A stretch of 64,000 nt of DNA. It comes from Aeromonas eucrenophila. GTDB taxonomy: Bacteria > Pseudomonadota > Gammaproteobacteria > Enterobacterales > Aeromonadaceae. The stretch is taken from the NCBI RefSeq assembly GCF_000819865.1, contig NZ_CDDF01000005.1, positions 808,252 to 872,251 on the forward strand, given 5' to 3'. Shown here in pieces: positions 53,366 through 63,653 of this stretch. The position numbers were made by a program, and so were the translations under genes. How positions within the stretch are numbered: the stretch's first letter is position 1; each line of letters begins with the position of its first letter. The notes beneath the pieces are model-generated. The model did not search any database. It worked only from the letters and a program-made list of their open reading frames with translations, and was not told the origin of the DNA.

Positions 53366-53827
53366 ATGAGTCAAGAGATCGCCCCCATCTGGCGCAAGCC
53401 CATGAGCCTTGAGGGGCTCAACGCCAGCTCCAACAACACCCTGATGGCCCGCCTCGGCATTCTCTATACGGCCTTTGGCCCGGATTGGCTGGAGGCCAGC
53501 ATGCCGGTGGATCACCGCACTCATCAGCCGCTCGGCATGTTGCACGGGGGCGCCTCCGTGGTACTGGCGGAGACGCTGGGGTCACTGGCGGCCAACATGG
53601 CGGTCGGAGAAGACAGCTATTGCGTGGGACTGGAGGTCAATGCCAACCATCTGCGGGCCAAGCGGGAAGGGGTGGTGACAGGGCGTTGTACCCCCCTGCA
53701 TCTGGGGGCGACGACTCAGGTGTGGCAGATAGAAATCCGGGATGAACGTGAGCGTTTATTGTGCACCAGCCGGTTGACCATGGCCGTGCTCAAACACAAG
53801 CGGGACAAGGACTCCCGCGAGGAGTGA
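53366..53827 (+). CDS. menI: Hotdog-fold thioesterase MenI/YdiI
   Basis: 153-residue acyl-CoA thioesterase. E. coli YdiI hydrolyses 1,4-dihydroxy-2-naphthoyl-CoA in menaquinone synthesis and also aromatic and medium-chain CoA esters. The hotdog signature PLGMLHGGASVVLAETLGS with the catalytic Glu and the Asn-His pair VNANHLRAK are present. AAGGAGTCTG precedes the ATG at 53366, deciding against the long open frame upstream. It lies just after ydiJ, as in E. coli, but behind a terminator, so it is a separate unit. Confidence 0.9.
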   Translation: MSQEIAPIWRKPMSLEGLNASSNNTLMARLGILYTAFGPDWLEASMPVDHRTHQPLGMLHGGASVVLAETLGSLAANMAVGEDSYCVGLEVNANHLRAKREGVVTGRCTPLHLGATTQVWQIEIRDERERLLCTSRLTMAVLKHKRDKDSREE

Positions 53828-54012
53828 TCCGCAATAACGCACTATGCGTGCAAAATAAGCAAGCCATAGTCGCGAGATCCCTCTATAATTGCCAACGTCT
53901 TGAGATGCTTATCACATTTTTCAAGACAGCAGAACAAAGTGGCGCTATAATCGCCGCCTTTTTGCTATTCCGCGGTGTTAGCCGCCTGCCTTAATCTGGA
54001 AGAATCGAATCT

Positions 54013-55941
54013 ATGTCTGATACCGAACAACTGCCCCTTTTTAGTGAGCTTGGACTGGCCGCGCCTGTATTGAAAGCGCTGCAGGACGTGGGCTATGAGC
54101 GCCCGTCTCCCATCCAGGCCGCAGCAATCCCCCACCTGATGGCGGGACACGATCTGCTGGGGCAGGCTCAAACCGGTACAGGGAAGACCGCTGCTTTTGC
54201 CTTGCCTCTGTTGTCACGTCTGGAAGCTGGTAACCGTAATACTCAGATTTTAGTGCTGGCACCGACCCGTGAGCTGGCGCTGCAGGTGGCCGAAGCGTGC
54301 CAACGCTATGCCCACCACATGCCTGATTTCCACGTGCTGCCCATCTACGGTGGCGCTTCCTACGAAACCCAGACCCGCGCCCTGCGTCGCGGTGCTCAGG
54401 TGGTCGTGGGTACCCCGGGTCGTGTGATGGACCTGATCCGTCGCAAGAACCTGGATCTCTCCGGCCTGAAAGCCCTGGTGCTGGACGAAGCCGATGAAAT
54501 GCTGCGCATGGGCTTCATCGACGACGTGGACTGGATCATGGATCAGTGCCCGAGCACCCGTCAGGTTGCCCTGTTCTCCGCCACCATGCCGGATCAGATC
54601 CGTCGTGTGGCCCAGAAGCACCTGAAACAGCCAAAAGAGATCAAGATCGTCTCCAAGACCTCCACTGCACCGACCATCCGTCAGCGCTACTGGCAGGTGA
54701 CCGGTCTGCACAAGCTGGACGCCATGACCCGTCTGCTGGAAGTCGAGCCCTACGAAGCCGTACTGGTGTTCGTACGTACCAAGAATGCCGCCGAAGAACT
54801 GGCCGGCAAACTGGCTGCGCGCGGTCACGCCTGTGAAGCCCTGCACGGTGACATCCCGCAGAAACTGCGTGAGCGTACCGTCGACAAGCTGCGTCAAGGC
54901 CAGCTGGACATCCTGATCGCCACCGACGTCGTCGCTCGTGGTCTGGACGTTGAGCGTATCACCCACGTGGTGAACTACGACATTCCTTACGATACCGAAT
55001 CCTACGTACACCGTATCGGTCGTACCGGTCGTGCCGGCCGCAAGGGCGAGGCCATCCTGTTCGTGGCACCGCGTGAGCGTCGCATGCTGCGCGCCATCGA
55101 GCACGCTACTCGTCAGGCCATCGAGCCGATGAAGATGCCGAGCACCGAGGACATCAACCAGCACCGCATGACCAAGTTCAAGGAGCGCATCCGGGAAACC
55201 ATGATGGGCGAAGAGCTGGAGATCTACCACAACCTGGTGAACGAGCTGATCCAGGAAGACTCCGCCGATCCGCTGGAACTGGCTGCCGCACTGGCCAAGC
55301 TGGTACAGGGTGATCAGCCGCTGCTGCTGGACGAATCCATTCCGGATCCTGCGTTCAACGCCGGCAGCGATCGCGGCAGCTTCGAGCGCCGTGACTTCAA
55401 TGATCGTGGCGGTCGTGACTTCAACGACCGTGGTGGTCGTGACTTCGCCGACCGTGGCGATCGTCCTGCCCGTCGCATGCCGTCCCTCGAGCCGCGTCCG
55501 CTGAAAGACAATCCTGACGTAGAGATGGAACGCTACCGCGTAGACGTGGGTGCCCATCACGGCGTCAAGCCGGGCCAGATCGTTGGCGCCATCGCCAACG
55601 AAGCGAACATCGAGAGCCGTTTCATCGGCAACATCGACATCGCCGATGACTTCTCCACCGTCGATCTGCCCAAGGGCATGACCGCCGATGTGCTGGAAGT
55701 GATCAAGAAGGCCCGTGTCTGCCAGCGTCCGCTGCAGATCACTCGCTACACCGAAGTACCGGCCGGCACCAACACTGCCCCCCGTCCTTCCAGCGATCGT
55801 CCTGCCTTCAACAAGGACCGTCCTTTCAACAAGGATCGCCGTCCTGCCGGTGACCGCCCGTTCAACAAGAGCGGGGAGCGCCGTGAAGGTGGCTTCAACA
55901 AGGATCGCAAGTTCGGTGGCAACAAGCGCCGCGACAGCTAA
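54013..55941 (+). CDS. deaD: DEAD-box RNA helicase DeaD (CsdA)
   Basis: 642 residues. Q motif (GYERPSPIQ), Walker A AQTGTGKT, DEAD box as LDEADEM, SAT and HRIGRTGRAGR are all present. A C-terminal DbpA/CsdA RNA-binding domain follows (about 485-560, VGAHHGVKPGQIVGAIANEANI). Two low-complexity stretches flank that domain: an Arg/Gly/Asp-rich repeat (RDFNDRGG) near 455-480 and a tail of FNKDR repeats. Helps ribosome assembly and mRNA decay in the cold. The 185-base leader is long, as in cold-induced deaD genes. Confidence 0.95.
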   Translation: MSDTEQLPLFSELGLAAPVLKALQDVGYERPSPIQAAAIPHLMAGHDLLGQAQTGTGKTAAFALPLLSRLEAGNRNTQILVLAPTRELALQVAEACQRYAHHMPDFHVLPIYGGASYETQTRALRRGAQVVVGTPGRVMDLIRRKNLDLSGLKALVLDEADEMLRMGFIDDVDWIMDQCPSTRQVALFSATMPDQIRRVAQKHLKQPKEIKIVSKTSTAPTIRQRYWQVTGLHKLDAMTRLLEVEPYEAVLVFVRTKNAAEELAGKLAARGHACEALHGDIPQKLRERTVDKLRQGQLDILIATDVVARGLDVERITHVVNYDIPYDTESYVHRIGRTGRAGRKGEAILFVAPRERRMLRAIEHATRQAIEPMKMPSTEDINQHRMTKFKERIRETMMGEELEIYHNLVNELIQEDSADPLELAAALAKLVQGDQPLLLDESIPDPAFNAGSDRGSFERRDFNDRGGRDFNDRGGRDFADRGDRPARRMPSLEPRPLKDNPDVEMERYRVDVGAHHGVKPGQIVGAIANEANIESRFIGNIDIADDFSTVDLPKGMTADVLEVIKKARVCQRPLQITRYTEVPAGTNTAPRPSSDRPAFNKDRPFNKDRRPAGDRPFNKSGERREGGFNKDRKFGGNKRRDS

Positions 55942-55958
55942 GTCCTGATTGCACTGAT

Positions 55959-55987
55959 AAAAGGCCGCTCATCGAGCGGCCTTTTTT
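55959..55987 (+). terminator. Terminator after deaD
   Basis: Twelve-base stem AAAAGGCCGCTC / GAGCGGCCTTTT followed by T. Confidence 0.9.
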
Positions 55988-56181
55988 ATGCCCGAATTAA
56001 AGTGGAAACGGTGATTTTGACCGGTTTGGCCCGATGTTTCCTCGCGGTGTCGCCCTCCTGGCCGCCGCCTCGATGGAACAGGAGTAGAGCCGATGAGGGG
56101 CGGGGTGCTACCTTGTGCCACTGGAGCGTCGGTGGCGGGCAGCAAGCCGTCATATGGCCGGGATTGACGAAGGATAGACGT

Positions 56182-57096
56182 ATGGATCGATTAGGGGCGA
56201 TGGAGGTCTTCGTGCTGGCGGTGGAGACGGGATCCTTCTCGGCGGTGGCACGCCGGCTGAGCCTGGGGCAGCCCGCGGTGTCCAAGCAGATAGCCCAGCT
56301 GGAGGCGCAACTTGGCAGCCGGCTCTTGCTGCGCTCAACTCGCGGCCTGACCCCGACCGAGGCCGGTGAGGCCTATTATCAGCGCGCCAGGCAGATCCTC
56401 GACGACATCAGGGAGGCGGACGCCATGGTGGCGCAGTGCCGCGGCGAGCTGAGCGGTCGCCTGCGGGTAAGTGCCCCCGTCACCTTCGCCCGTTTGCACA
56501 TCATCCCCCAGTTGCCCGCATTCATGGGCGCTCACCCCGGGCTCGATATCGAGATCCTGCTGGACGATGGCAACGTCGATCTCATCTCGGCGGGGATCGA
56601 CGTCGCCCTGCGGCTCGGGGAGCAGGCGGACTCGGCGCTGGTTGCCCGCCGCTTGTCCCATTGCGCACGGCGGGTACTGGGCACGCCGGCCTATCTGGCG
56701 GCCAGGGGTATGCCGACGTCGCCCCAGGATCTGCAGCATTATGACCTGGTGATCTACAGCCCCAAGCCCGGCCTGGGGCAGCAGTGGCTGTTCTGCCGGG
56801 GGGAGGAGCAGATCGCGCTTGCCGGGCGCGGGCGCCTGACGGTCTCCGCCGCCGAGGGCATGCGCGCCGCCGTGCTGGCGGACATGGGGCTGGCGGTCAG
56901 CTCCGAGTGGATGTTTGCTCCCGAATTGGCCAGGGGGGAGGTCGTGCCTATCCTCACCGACTGGCAGCTGCCCCCGCTCGAGCTGTGGGCCCTGTTTCCC
57001 GCCGGCCGCCAGCTCAGTGCCAAGTCTCGCGCCTTCGTGGCGTTCGTGGCCAGCCTGCCCGAGCTGCAGTCGCCGACCCATTCCCGCCTGGAATAG
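56182..57096 (+). CDS. LysR-family transcriptional regulator
   Basis: 304 residues. The winged helix-turn-helix (1-60) reads AVARRLSLGQPAVSKQIAQL, followed by the effector-binding domain (about 90-295) with the usual LRVSAPVTFARLHI segment. It belongs to the branch related to AaeR/DmlR-type regulators. The ATG at 56182 follows GAAGGA. The MFS gene begins 105 bases downstream on the same strand, and the regulator probably controls it. Confidence 0.9.
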   Translation: MDRLGAMEVFVLAVETGSFSAVARRLSLGQPAVSKQIAQLEAQLGSRLLLRSTRGLTPTEAGEAYYQRARQILDDIREADAMVAQCRGELSGRLRVSAPVTFARLHIIPQLPAFMGAHPGLDIEILLDDGNVDLISAGIDVALRLGEQADSALVARRLSHCARRVLGTPAYLAARGMPTSPQDLQHYDLVIYSPKPGLGQQWLFCRGEEQIALAGRGRLTVSAAEGMRAAVLADMGLAVSSEWMFAPELARGEVVPILTDWQLPPLELWALFPAGRQLSAKSRAFVAFVASLPELQSPTHSRLE

Positions 57097-57201
57097 CTGT
57101 TATCGCGCCGGGCCGGCTACTGCCGCGCCCCGCTCATGATTAGGCTGTGCTCATCCAGACCGTGCCCGGCACGGCGTTCAATCAGCCACGAGGATGACCA
57201 C

Positions 57202-58407
57202 ATGAGTGCAACCATATCCACCCAGCCAACCGGAGCGCCTGCGACACTGCTCAGCCCCGGGCTTGTCTTCGCCATGGCGCTGTCGTGTGGCCTGGCGGTG
57301 GCCAACATCTACTACAACCAGCCCATGCTGGCGGTGATGGCGCAGGACTTTCCCGGCCAGTCCGCCATTCCCATGATCGCCATGCTGACCCAGCTCGGCT
57401 ATGCCGTCGGCCTGTTGTTGCTGGTGCCGCTTGGGGATGTGCTGGTGCGTCGCTGGCTCATCGTGGGGCAGTTTGTGCTGATCGCGCTGGCCTCCCTGCT
57501 GGCGGCCATGGCCACCGGGCCCGGCATGCTGATGCTGGCCTCGGTGCTGCTTGGCATAGGCGCCACGGCGGCCCAGCAGATAGTGCCGGTGGCGGCGACC
57601 CTGGCAACACCCGCCAAACGGGGCGCCGTGGTCGGCAGCGTGATGAGCGGGCTGCTCGGCGGGATCCTGCTCAGCCGCACCCTGGCCGGCGTCATCACCG
57701 CCTATGGCAGCTGGCGCGCCATGTTCTGGCTCGGGGTGCCATTGGCCCTGTTGGGGGCGCTGTTGATGGCCAGGATGATCCCCCTTGGCTTGCCGCGCGC
57801 CAACCTGAGCTATGTCAGGCTGCTGCGCTCGCTCGTCGGCCTGTGGCGTGAGGAGCCCAGTCTGCGTCGGGCGACCCTGACCCAGGCCCTGCTGTTTGCC
57901 TCCTTCAGCGCCTTCTGGACTGTGTTGGCCTTCTACCTCGCCACTCCCGAATACCGGCTCGGGTCCGAGGTCGCCGGTCTGTTCGGGGTGATAGGGGTCG
58001 CAGGGGTGGTGGCCGCGCCGCTGGCCGGGCGGATGGCCGACCGGCGAGGGGCGAGATCCGTGGTACTGGTCGGGGCCTTGCTGGTAGTGCTGGCCTGGAT
58101 CTGCTTCGAGGCATGGCACTCCCTGCTCGGGTTGGCCCTGGGGGTCATACTGCTGGATCTGGGGGTACAGAGCGCCCTCATCGCCCATCAGCAGCTGATC
58201 TACGGCCTGCGGGAGGAGGCGAGGGGGCGGGTGAACACCCTGTTCATGACGGGCATGTTCCTCGGGGGGACCCTCGGCTCGAGCCTCGCCATGCTGGCCT
58301 GGCAACAGGGGAACTGGGTCGGGGTGGGGGGCGTTGGGCTGGTGCTGGCCTTGCTCGCGCTGCTCCTTGGGGTGGCCAGCAAGGGGGCGGGCCCGGCGGC
58401 CTCATGA
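57202..58407 (+). CDS. MFS transporter (drug/metabolite efflux type)
   Basis: 401 residues, twelve hydrophobic segments. The first helix has ANIYYNQPMLAVMA, a hallmark of a subgroup annotated as YgaY/YnfM-like transporters, and the DVLVRRWLI and SGLLGGILLSRTLAG segments fit motif A and motif C (antiporter). The ATG at 57202 follows GAGGATGACC; 22 in-frame codons upstream are unlikely. Paired with the preceding LysR gene, it is probably an inducible efflux pump. Substrate unknown. Confidence 0.87.
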   Translation: MSATISTQPTGAPATLLSPGLVFAMALSCGLAVANIYYNQPMLAVMAQDFPGQSAIPMIAMLTQLGYAVGLLLLVPLGDVLVRRWLIVGQFVLIALASLLAAMATGPGMLMLASVLLGIGATAAQQIVPVAATLATPAKRGAVVGSVMSGLLGGILLSRTLAGVITAYGSWRAMFWLGVPLALLGALLMARMIPLGLPRANLSYVRLLRSLVGLWREEPSLRRATLTQALLFASFSAFWTVLAFYLATPEYRLGSEVAGLFGVIGVAGVVAAPLAGRMADRRGARSVVLVGALLVVLAWICFEAWHSLLGLALGVILLDLGVQSALIAHQQLIYGLREEARGRVNTLFMTGMFLGGTLGSSLAMLAWQQGNWVGVGGVGLVLALLALLLGVASKGAGPAAS

Positions 58408-58440
58408 AGCGGCACGGCGCTTCATACAAATAGAAATGAG

Positions 58441-58465
58441 AAAGGCGACCCTGAGGTCGCCTTTT
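58441..58465. terminator. Bidirectional terminator between the MFS and antiporter genes
   Basis: Ten-base stem AAAGGCGACC / GGTCGCCTTT between converging genes. Confidence 0.85.
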
Positions 58466-58487
58466 GCATGCAGTGACAGTCGCCGAC

Positions 58488-59810
58488 TCAGAGCACCATG
58501 GCGGCAATCCAGCCGAAGATGATGAGCGGGATGTTGTAGTGGATGAAGGTGGGCACCACGCTGTCCCAGATGTGATCGTGCTGACCGTCGGCGTTGAGGC
58601 CCGAAGTGGGGCCCAGGGTCGAGTCGGAGGCGGGGGAGCCCGCATCCCCCAGCGCACCGGCGGTGCCCACCAGGGCGATGGTCGCCAGGGGGGAGAAGCC
58701 GAGGTGGATGCACAGCGGCACATAGATGGTGGCGATGATGGGCACGGTGGAGAAGGAGGAGCCTATTCCCATGGTGATGAGCAGGCCCACCAGCAGCATC
58801 AGGAAGGCGGCCAGGCCCTTCTGATCCCCGATGACCGCAGAGACGGACTGCACCAGGCTCTCCACCCCGTGGGTCTCTTTCATCACGGCGGCGAAGCCGG
58901 CGGCGGAGATCATGATGAAGCCGATGAGGGACATCATGCGCACGCCCTGGGTGAAGGCATCTTGGCTCTCTCGAAACTTGATGACGCCGCCACAGGTGAA
59001 GATGACGAAGCCCGCCAGCGCACCGAGCACTATGCTGTTGGTCATCAACTGCAGCCCCAGCGCCACGGCGATGGCCAGCAGGGCCACCCAGATGTGGTTG
59101 AGGTTGAGCTCCACCGTCTCCGGCTCGGCGGCCAGAATCTTGTCCAGATCATACTGGCGCGGCTTTCGATAGCTGAAGAAGACCGCGATCAGCAGGCCGA
59201 TGAACATGCCAAGCACCGGAATGGCCATGGCCAGCGGCAGCTGGCTGTGCTCCACCGGCACGCCGTTGTCGATCAGGTTCTTGGCCAGGATGTTGTTGAG
59301 GAAGATGCCCCCAAAGCCGACCGGCAACAGCATGTAGGTCGCGGTCAGGCCGAAGGTGATGACGCAGGCCACCTGACGGCGATCGATCTGCATCTGAGCC
59401 ATGACGTGCAGCAGTGGCGGGATCAGGATGGGAATAAAAGCGATGTGCACCGGGATCAGGTTCTGGGAGGAGATGGACACCCCCAGCACCGAGGTGAGCA
59501 GCAGGCTCTTGACCCAGAGGATGCGCGAGCTGCTGGCATCTTTCCCCAGCTGGCTTATTACCTTGCGGGCCAGCAGATCGGTGATCCCGGAGCGGGAGAT
59601 GGCGACCGCAAAGGCCCCCAGCATGGCGTAGGAGAGGGCGATCTCGGCACCACCACCCAGGCCACCGGTGAAGGTGCTGAGGGTATGTTCCAGTGAGAGC
59701 CCGCCGATCAGGCCGCCGACGATGGCGCCGATGGCGAGGGAGACCACCACATTGATCCGCAGCAGGCTGAGCACCAGCATCAGCGCCACTGCGATAACAA
59801 CAGGATTCAT
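58488..59810 (-). CDS. Na+/H+ antiporter family protein (NhaC/YuiF-like)
   Basis: 440 residues with about eleven hydrophobic segments. Typical stretches are [45 protein letters not shown] and [29 protein letters not shown] in shorter pieces, the last being conserved in this family. Some relatives carry amino acids such as histidine or methionine rather than sodium, so the substrate is open. No neighbouring gene is co-transcribed. Confidence 0.82.
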   Translation of the reverse strand: MNPVVIAVALMLVLSLLRINVVVSLAIGAIVGGLIGGLSLEHTLSTFTGGLGGGAEIALSYAMLGAFAVAISRSGITDLLARKVISQLGKDASSSRILWVKSLLLTSVLGVSISSQNLIPVHIAFIPILIPPLLHVMAQMQIDRRQVACVITFGLTATYMLLPVGFGGIFLNNILAKNLIDNGVPVEHSQLPLAMAIPVLGMFIGLLIAVFFSYRKPRQYDLDKILAAEPETVELNLNHIWVALLAIAVALGLQLMTNSIVLGALAGFVIFTCGGVIKFRESQDAFTQGVRMMSLIGFIMISAAGFAAVMKETHGVESLVQSVSAVIGDQKGLAAFLMLLVGLLITMGIGSSFSTVPIIATIYVPLCIHLGFSPLATIALVGTAGALGDAGSPASDSTLGPTSGLNADGQHDHIWDSVVPTFIHYNIPLIIFGWIAAMVL

Positions 59811-60036
59811 TTGTTTTCCTTATAGTTTCTATTGCTGTCTGTCTTCTGAAAGGCAGCTAGTTTGCGAAAAACGTGACAAATGTCTAGTAAAAAATCAGGC
59901 AAAAAGGCTATCGGACAGCATCTTGTGGCACAAAGTTGATCGGCGCCGGGATTTGGTCTGCCAGCCGCGCCAATACTGGCTTCTGGTCAAACCAGCCCGG
60001 TCGCCACAGCCGCTCTTTTTTGCCCCGATAGACAGC

Positions 60037-60064
60037 AAACAGGCTGCCATGGGGCAGCCTGTTT
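60037..60064 (-). terminator. Terminator after rnt
   Basis: Twelve-base stem AAACAGGCTGCC / GGCAGCCTGTTT with loop ATGG. Confidence 0.75.
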
Positions 60065-60083
60065 GGGCGAGGTCGGGATGCCC

Positions 60084-60746
60084 TCAGGCATCCGCCTCCT
60101 CTGCGGGCATCTCATCCGGATTGGCCGGCGGCCAGCCACCCAGACTTTTCCAGCGATTGACGATGTGACAGAACAGCTCGGTGGTGCGTTCGGTGTCATA
60201 GAGGGCGGAGTGCGCCTCTTTATTGTCAAACGGAATGCGGGCGCTCTGGCACGCCTTGGCCAGCACCGTCTGCCCCAGCGCCAGGCCCGAGAGGGCGGCG
60301 GTATCGAAGGTGGCGAAGGGGTGGAACGGATTGCGCTTGAGGCCGGCACGCTCGGCGGCAGCGGTCACGAAACCGTGATCGAAGGTGGCGTTGTGGGCGA
60401 CTATGATGGCCCGGCCGCAATCCTGCTCCTTCATTCCCTTGCGCACCCCCTTGAAGATCTCGGTCAGCGCCTCTTTCTCGCTGACGGCGCCGCGCAGCGG
60501 ATTGAAGGGATCGATGCCGGTGAACTCCAGCGCGGCCTTCTCCAGGTTGGCGCCTTCGAACGGCTCCACATGAAAGTGGAAGATCTGATCGGGCATGAGC
60601 CAGCCCTGCTCATCCATCTTGAGGGTATAGGCGGCGATCTCCAGCAAGGCGTCGGTGCTGGCATTGAACCCGGCGGTTTCAACATCGATGACGACGGGGT
60701 AAAAGCCACGAAAGCGGGCCTTGAGGGTGTGAACGGCGTCGGTCAT
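60084..60746 (-). CDS. rnt: Ribonuclease T
   Basis: 220-residue DEDD-family 3'-5' exonuclease that trims tRNA CCA ends and stable RNA 3' ends. Exo I is [10 protein letters not shown], Exo II is [13 protein letters not shown], and Exo III is [11 protein letters not shown] with the catalytic His/Asp. Very close to E. coli RNase T in length and sequence, which also supports the ATG at 60746 over longer open frames. Divergent from motY, an arrangement also seen in Vibrio. Confidence 0.96.
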   Translation of the reverse strand: MTDAVHTLKARFRGFYPVVIDVETAGFNASTDALLEIAAYTLKMDEQGWLMPDQIFHFHVEPFEGANLEKAALEFTGIDPFNPLRGAVSEKEALTEIFKGVRKGMKEQDCGRAIIVAHNATFDHGFVTAAAERAGLKRNPFHPFATFDTAALSGLALGQTVLAKACQSARIPFDNKEAHSALYDTERTTELFCHIVNRWKSLGGWPPANPDEMPAEEADA

Positions 60747-60919
60747 GGTATCTCGGTCGGCATAAAGTAAGGCGCGCATTATGGCAAAAAAGCGCGGCCT
60801 TGTCCCACCCGCGCGATGGGCCACTTCACGCCGGGCCGAGGTCGCCGGCCCGCGCCAGGGGTCTCGGGACCCCGCCATGGGCCCGATGCGACCATGTCCG
60901 GCTTCCCTCGTTTTGTTGC

Positions 60920-60946
60920 TAAAGCTTGCCAGCCCCCTGCCGATAG
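60920..60946 (+). promoter_or_regulatory. Sigma-28 (FliA) promoter of motY
   Basis: TAAAGCTT, an 11-base spacer and GCCGATAG match the sigma-28 consensus TAAAGTTT-N11-GCCGATAA at 14 of 16 positions. The -10 ends about 30 bases before the motY start, so motY is a late flagellar gene. Confidence 0.88.
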
Positions 60947-60976
60947 TTAATCCGAGATCGTATGGAGGGCAAGCCG

Positions 60977-61852
60977 TTGAATGCTTGGGTGTTAGGGTTG
61001 GTCAGCATATCCGTGAGTATGCAATTGCAGGCGGGGGTCACCGAATTTGGTGCCGGCCTGGATCAATCCGTCTGGCGGTTGACCTCGGACAGCCAGATCG
61101 AATGCCGCCTCGAGCACCCCATTCCCCGCTGGGGGACCGGGGCCTTCGTCAGCCGGGCCGGTCGCAAGATCAACCTGGACTTCGAATTGAAGGGGCTGCG
61201 CCCCCAGGCACGCACCCAGCGGGTGAGCCTCGGCATCATGCCGCCCATCTGGCGACCGGGCGTGGCGGGCCGCGAGATCAGCCAGTTGCAGCTTTACCAG
61301 CAGTTCGACGGTCTGGTGGCCGGGCAGACCGCCTGGACCATGCTGGACGAGTTGGAGGGGGGGCGCATGCCGACCTTCCAGTACCGCGACTGGTATCGCC
61401 AGGATCAGCCGGTGCGGGTGTCCCTCTCCTCGGTCAACTTCAGGGTCAAATACCAGGCCTTCATGGATTGCCTGAGTGGCCTGCTGCCCTACAGCTTCAA
61501 CGACATCGCCTTCAGCGTGCTCTCCTACGACAAGAACAGTGATGCCCTGTCGCCGGCCTCCAAGCGGCGGCTGGCGATGATCGGTGACTACGTGAAGGCG
61601 GACAAGAGCATCGACGTGGTGGTGATCGATGCCTACAGCGACAGCTACGGCGGGCGCTGGCCCAACCAGAAACTCTCAGAGAAGCGCGCCGATGCCATCA
61701 AGCAGGTGTTCGTGGACTTGGGGATAGAGGAGGGCAAGATCTCGGTGGAGGGGCACGGCGAGAAGCAGCACGTGGCCTCCAACGAAACGGAAGGCGGCCG
61801 CGCCAAGAACCGGCGAGTGGTGATCAACATGGGCCGCAACGGCGCCATCTAA
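60977..61852 (+). CDS. motY: Sodium-type flagellar motor protein MotY
   Basis: T-ring component of the polar, Na+-driven flagellar motor; anchors the PomA/PomB stator in the periplasm. 291 residues: signal peptide ([15 protein letters not shown]), MotY N-terminal domain ([38 protein letters not shown]) and a C-terminal OmpA-like peptidoglycan-binding domain (about 175-290, [23 protein letters not shown]). I chose the TTG at 60977 because GGAGGG lies eight bases upstream and the product then starts MNAW, like Vibrio MotY (MNKW); the ATG at 60962 lacks a ribosome site. Confidence 0.93.
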   Translation: MNAWVLGLVSISVSMQLQAGVTEFGAGLDQSVWRLTSDSQIECRLEHPIPRWGTGAFVSRAGRKINLDFELKGLRPQARTQRVSLGIMPPIWRPGVAGREISQLQLYQQFDGLVAGQTAWTMLDELEGGRMPTFQYRDWYRQDQPVRVSLSSVNFRVKYQAFMDCLSGLLPYSFNDIAFSVLSYDKNSDALSPASKRRLAMIGDYVKADKSIDVVVIDAYSDSYGGRWPNQKLSEKRADAIKQVFVDLGIEEGKISVEGHGEKQHVASNETEGGRAKNRRVVINMGRNGAI

Positions 61853-62000
61853 TCGGTAGCGAACCCTGCTGCCTTGTTACGTTGTAGTGTCGTCTTGTGT
61901 TTTAAAACATGGTCGTGGTGACATATTACCCTGCACTCCAGGGGCCATTTCCCGCATCTCCTGCCATCCTGAGCGGCCTTCTTCCTGATTTGCGGGTATA

Positions 62001-62037
62001 AAAAATGCCAGTCGGCTGAGCCGACTGGCATTTTTTT
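62001..62037. terminator. Bidirectional terminator between motY and suhB
   Basis: Fifteen-base stem AAAAATGCCAGTCGG / CCGACTGGCATTTTT with loop CTGAG. Confidence 0.9.
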
Positions 62038-62056
62038 CACGATAACGCGGACTTAT

Positions 62057-62860
62057 TTATTTAGCCAACGATTCCGGCAGGTTCTCGCGGATCTTGCCGA
62101 GCATCTCTTTGAGGACGCGCGGGTTGGCGACGACGATGTTGCCGGAGTTTTCGTAGTTGTGACCACCCACGAAGTCGGTGACGATGGCGCCAGCTTCCTT
62201 GGCCAGCAGCTCACCGGCTGCGGTTTCCCAAGGCTTCAGACCGATTTCCCAGTAACCGTCGATGCGACCGGCGGCCACATAGGCCAGATCCAGCGCAGGG
62301 GCGCCGGCACGGCGGATGTCGGCACACTCGATGAACATGCTCTGGAACATCTTCAGGTAGGGTTCGATGTGGTGCTTCTGCTTGAACGGGAAACCGGTCG
62401 CCAGCACGGTGCCGGCCATCTCTTTGGCCTTGCCCACACGGATGCGGTAGCCGTTCAGCTGGGCGCCGTTACCACGGGTAGAGGTAAACAGCTCATCGCG
62501 GATCGGATCGTAGACAACGGCTTGTTCGGTCTTGCCCTTGACGCGCAGGGCGATGGAGACGGCAAAGTGCGGAATGCCCTTGACCAGGTTGGTCGTGCCA
62601 TCCAGTGGGTCGATGATCCATTGGTAGTCCGGATTGGTACCGGCGATCTCACCAGACTCTTCAGCCACGATGCTGTGTTCCGGGTAAGATTTTTTGATGG
62701 TATGAATGATGGCCGCTTCGGCTTCACGGTCAACGTTGGTCACGAAGTCATGGCTGCCTTTCTGGATAGCCTCGATGTTCTCAGGCTGGGAGAAGGCTTT
62801 TACTACAACTTGACCGGCGTTGCGCGCAGCGCGCACGGCGATATTCAGCATCGGATGCAT
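62057..62860 (-). CDS. suhB: Inositol-1-monophosphatase SuhB
   Basis: 267-residue Mg-dependent phosphatase that also acts in rRNA antitermination in E. coli. The metal-binding motifs IVAEESGE and IDPLDGTTN and the C-terminal KPWETAAGELLAKEAG are complete. The ATG at 62860 gives MHPMLNIAVRAARNAG, as in E. coli SuhB; a 29-codon in-frame extension upstream is not conserved. Single-gene unit. Confidence 0.96.
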   Translation of the reverse strand: MHPMLNIAVRAARNAGQVVVKAFSQPENIEAIQKGSHDFVTNVDREAEAAIIHTIKKSYPEHSIVAEESGEIAGTNPDYQWIIDPLDGTTNLVKGIPHFAVSIALRVKGKTEQAVVYDPIRDELFTSTRGNGAQLNGYRIRVGKAKEMAGTVLATGFPFKQKHHIEPYLKMFQSMFIECADIRRAGAPALDLAYVAAGRIDGYWEIGLKPWETAAGELLAKEAGAIVTDFVGGHNYENSGNIVVANPRVLKEMLGKIRENLPESLAK

Positions 62861-63060
62861 AGGTTCACCACTGGATGTTAAAGAACGGGGGATAAAAGGA
62901 CGCGGTATCTTACCAAGATATTCCGGAATGGCAACCGTTATCCGCATGGGCAGCGACGGGGGCGACTGCCAGATCTGACGGCTCCAATAAAGACTCTTTT
63001 TGGTCTAGTCTTACTGCGGCAGTCGGATAACAGGCTGCGGTGAGCATAGGGATATGAACC

Positions 63061-63516
63061 ATGAATCTGTCATTAGTCAGTCAAAAACCGTCAGCCGCGA
63101 CGACCCTGGGGGTGCTGGCTGCGCTGCGAGCCTCCAGCGGATATGGGGACTATTTCAGCGAGGTGCGCGTCGCGCAGCCAGGCCAATGGCAACCGTCGAA
63201 GGAAGAGGCGGCCATCTTGTTGCTGGAAGGGGACGATGATACTTGGCCCGAGTTGGCCTGGTCAGCCAGCGACGATCCCCTGGGATTGCCCGTATTGCCG
63301 CTGCTGGTGCACCGCCTGGATGACAGTCTTCCCCAGGGGCCGGACGTCAGGGATCCACGTTTCTACTTTATTTCCAATGGCATAGTGCTGGATGAGGCGG
63401 AGCTGTCGGATCCCGCTTGCAGCCACATACTGCAGAGCAAGCTCGAGTCCTATTTCCCGCTCCTCTCCCGTCTCACCCTGCTGCGACAGCGCCAACCTCT
63501 GGGTCTGCGCAACTAA
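63061..63516 (+). CDS. Protein of unknown function
   Basis: 151 residues, mildly acidic, without signal peptide or membrane helix. Segments such as EEAAILLLEGDDDTWPELAWSA and DPRFYFISNGIVLDEAELSD suggest a folded soluble protein, and codon use matches real genes in the window. No family recognised. The ATG at 63061 lies after a weak GGATATG; the gene stands between suhB, divergent, and a GST gene. Confidence 0.65.
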   Translation: MNLSLVSQKPSAATTLGVLAALRASSGYGDYFSEVRVAQPGQWQPSKEEAAILLLEGDDDTWPELAWSASDDPLGLPVLPLLVHRLDDSLPQGPDVRDPRFYFISNGIVLDEAELSDPACSHILQSKLESYFPLLSRLTLLRQRQPLGLRN

Positions 63517-63653
63517 CCTCTGTTCCTGATCCCGGACTATTCAAACGGCGCAATATTTGTCATAACAGACCGATATTGCGCCGTCGTGATCGCGTCCATG
63601 CCCGAGAGGTCGCGCGATGACGGCATATGAACGCCCTGTCCATGGAGAATGAG

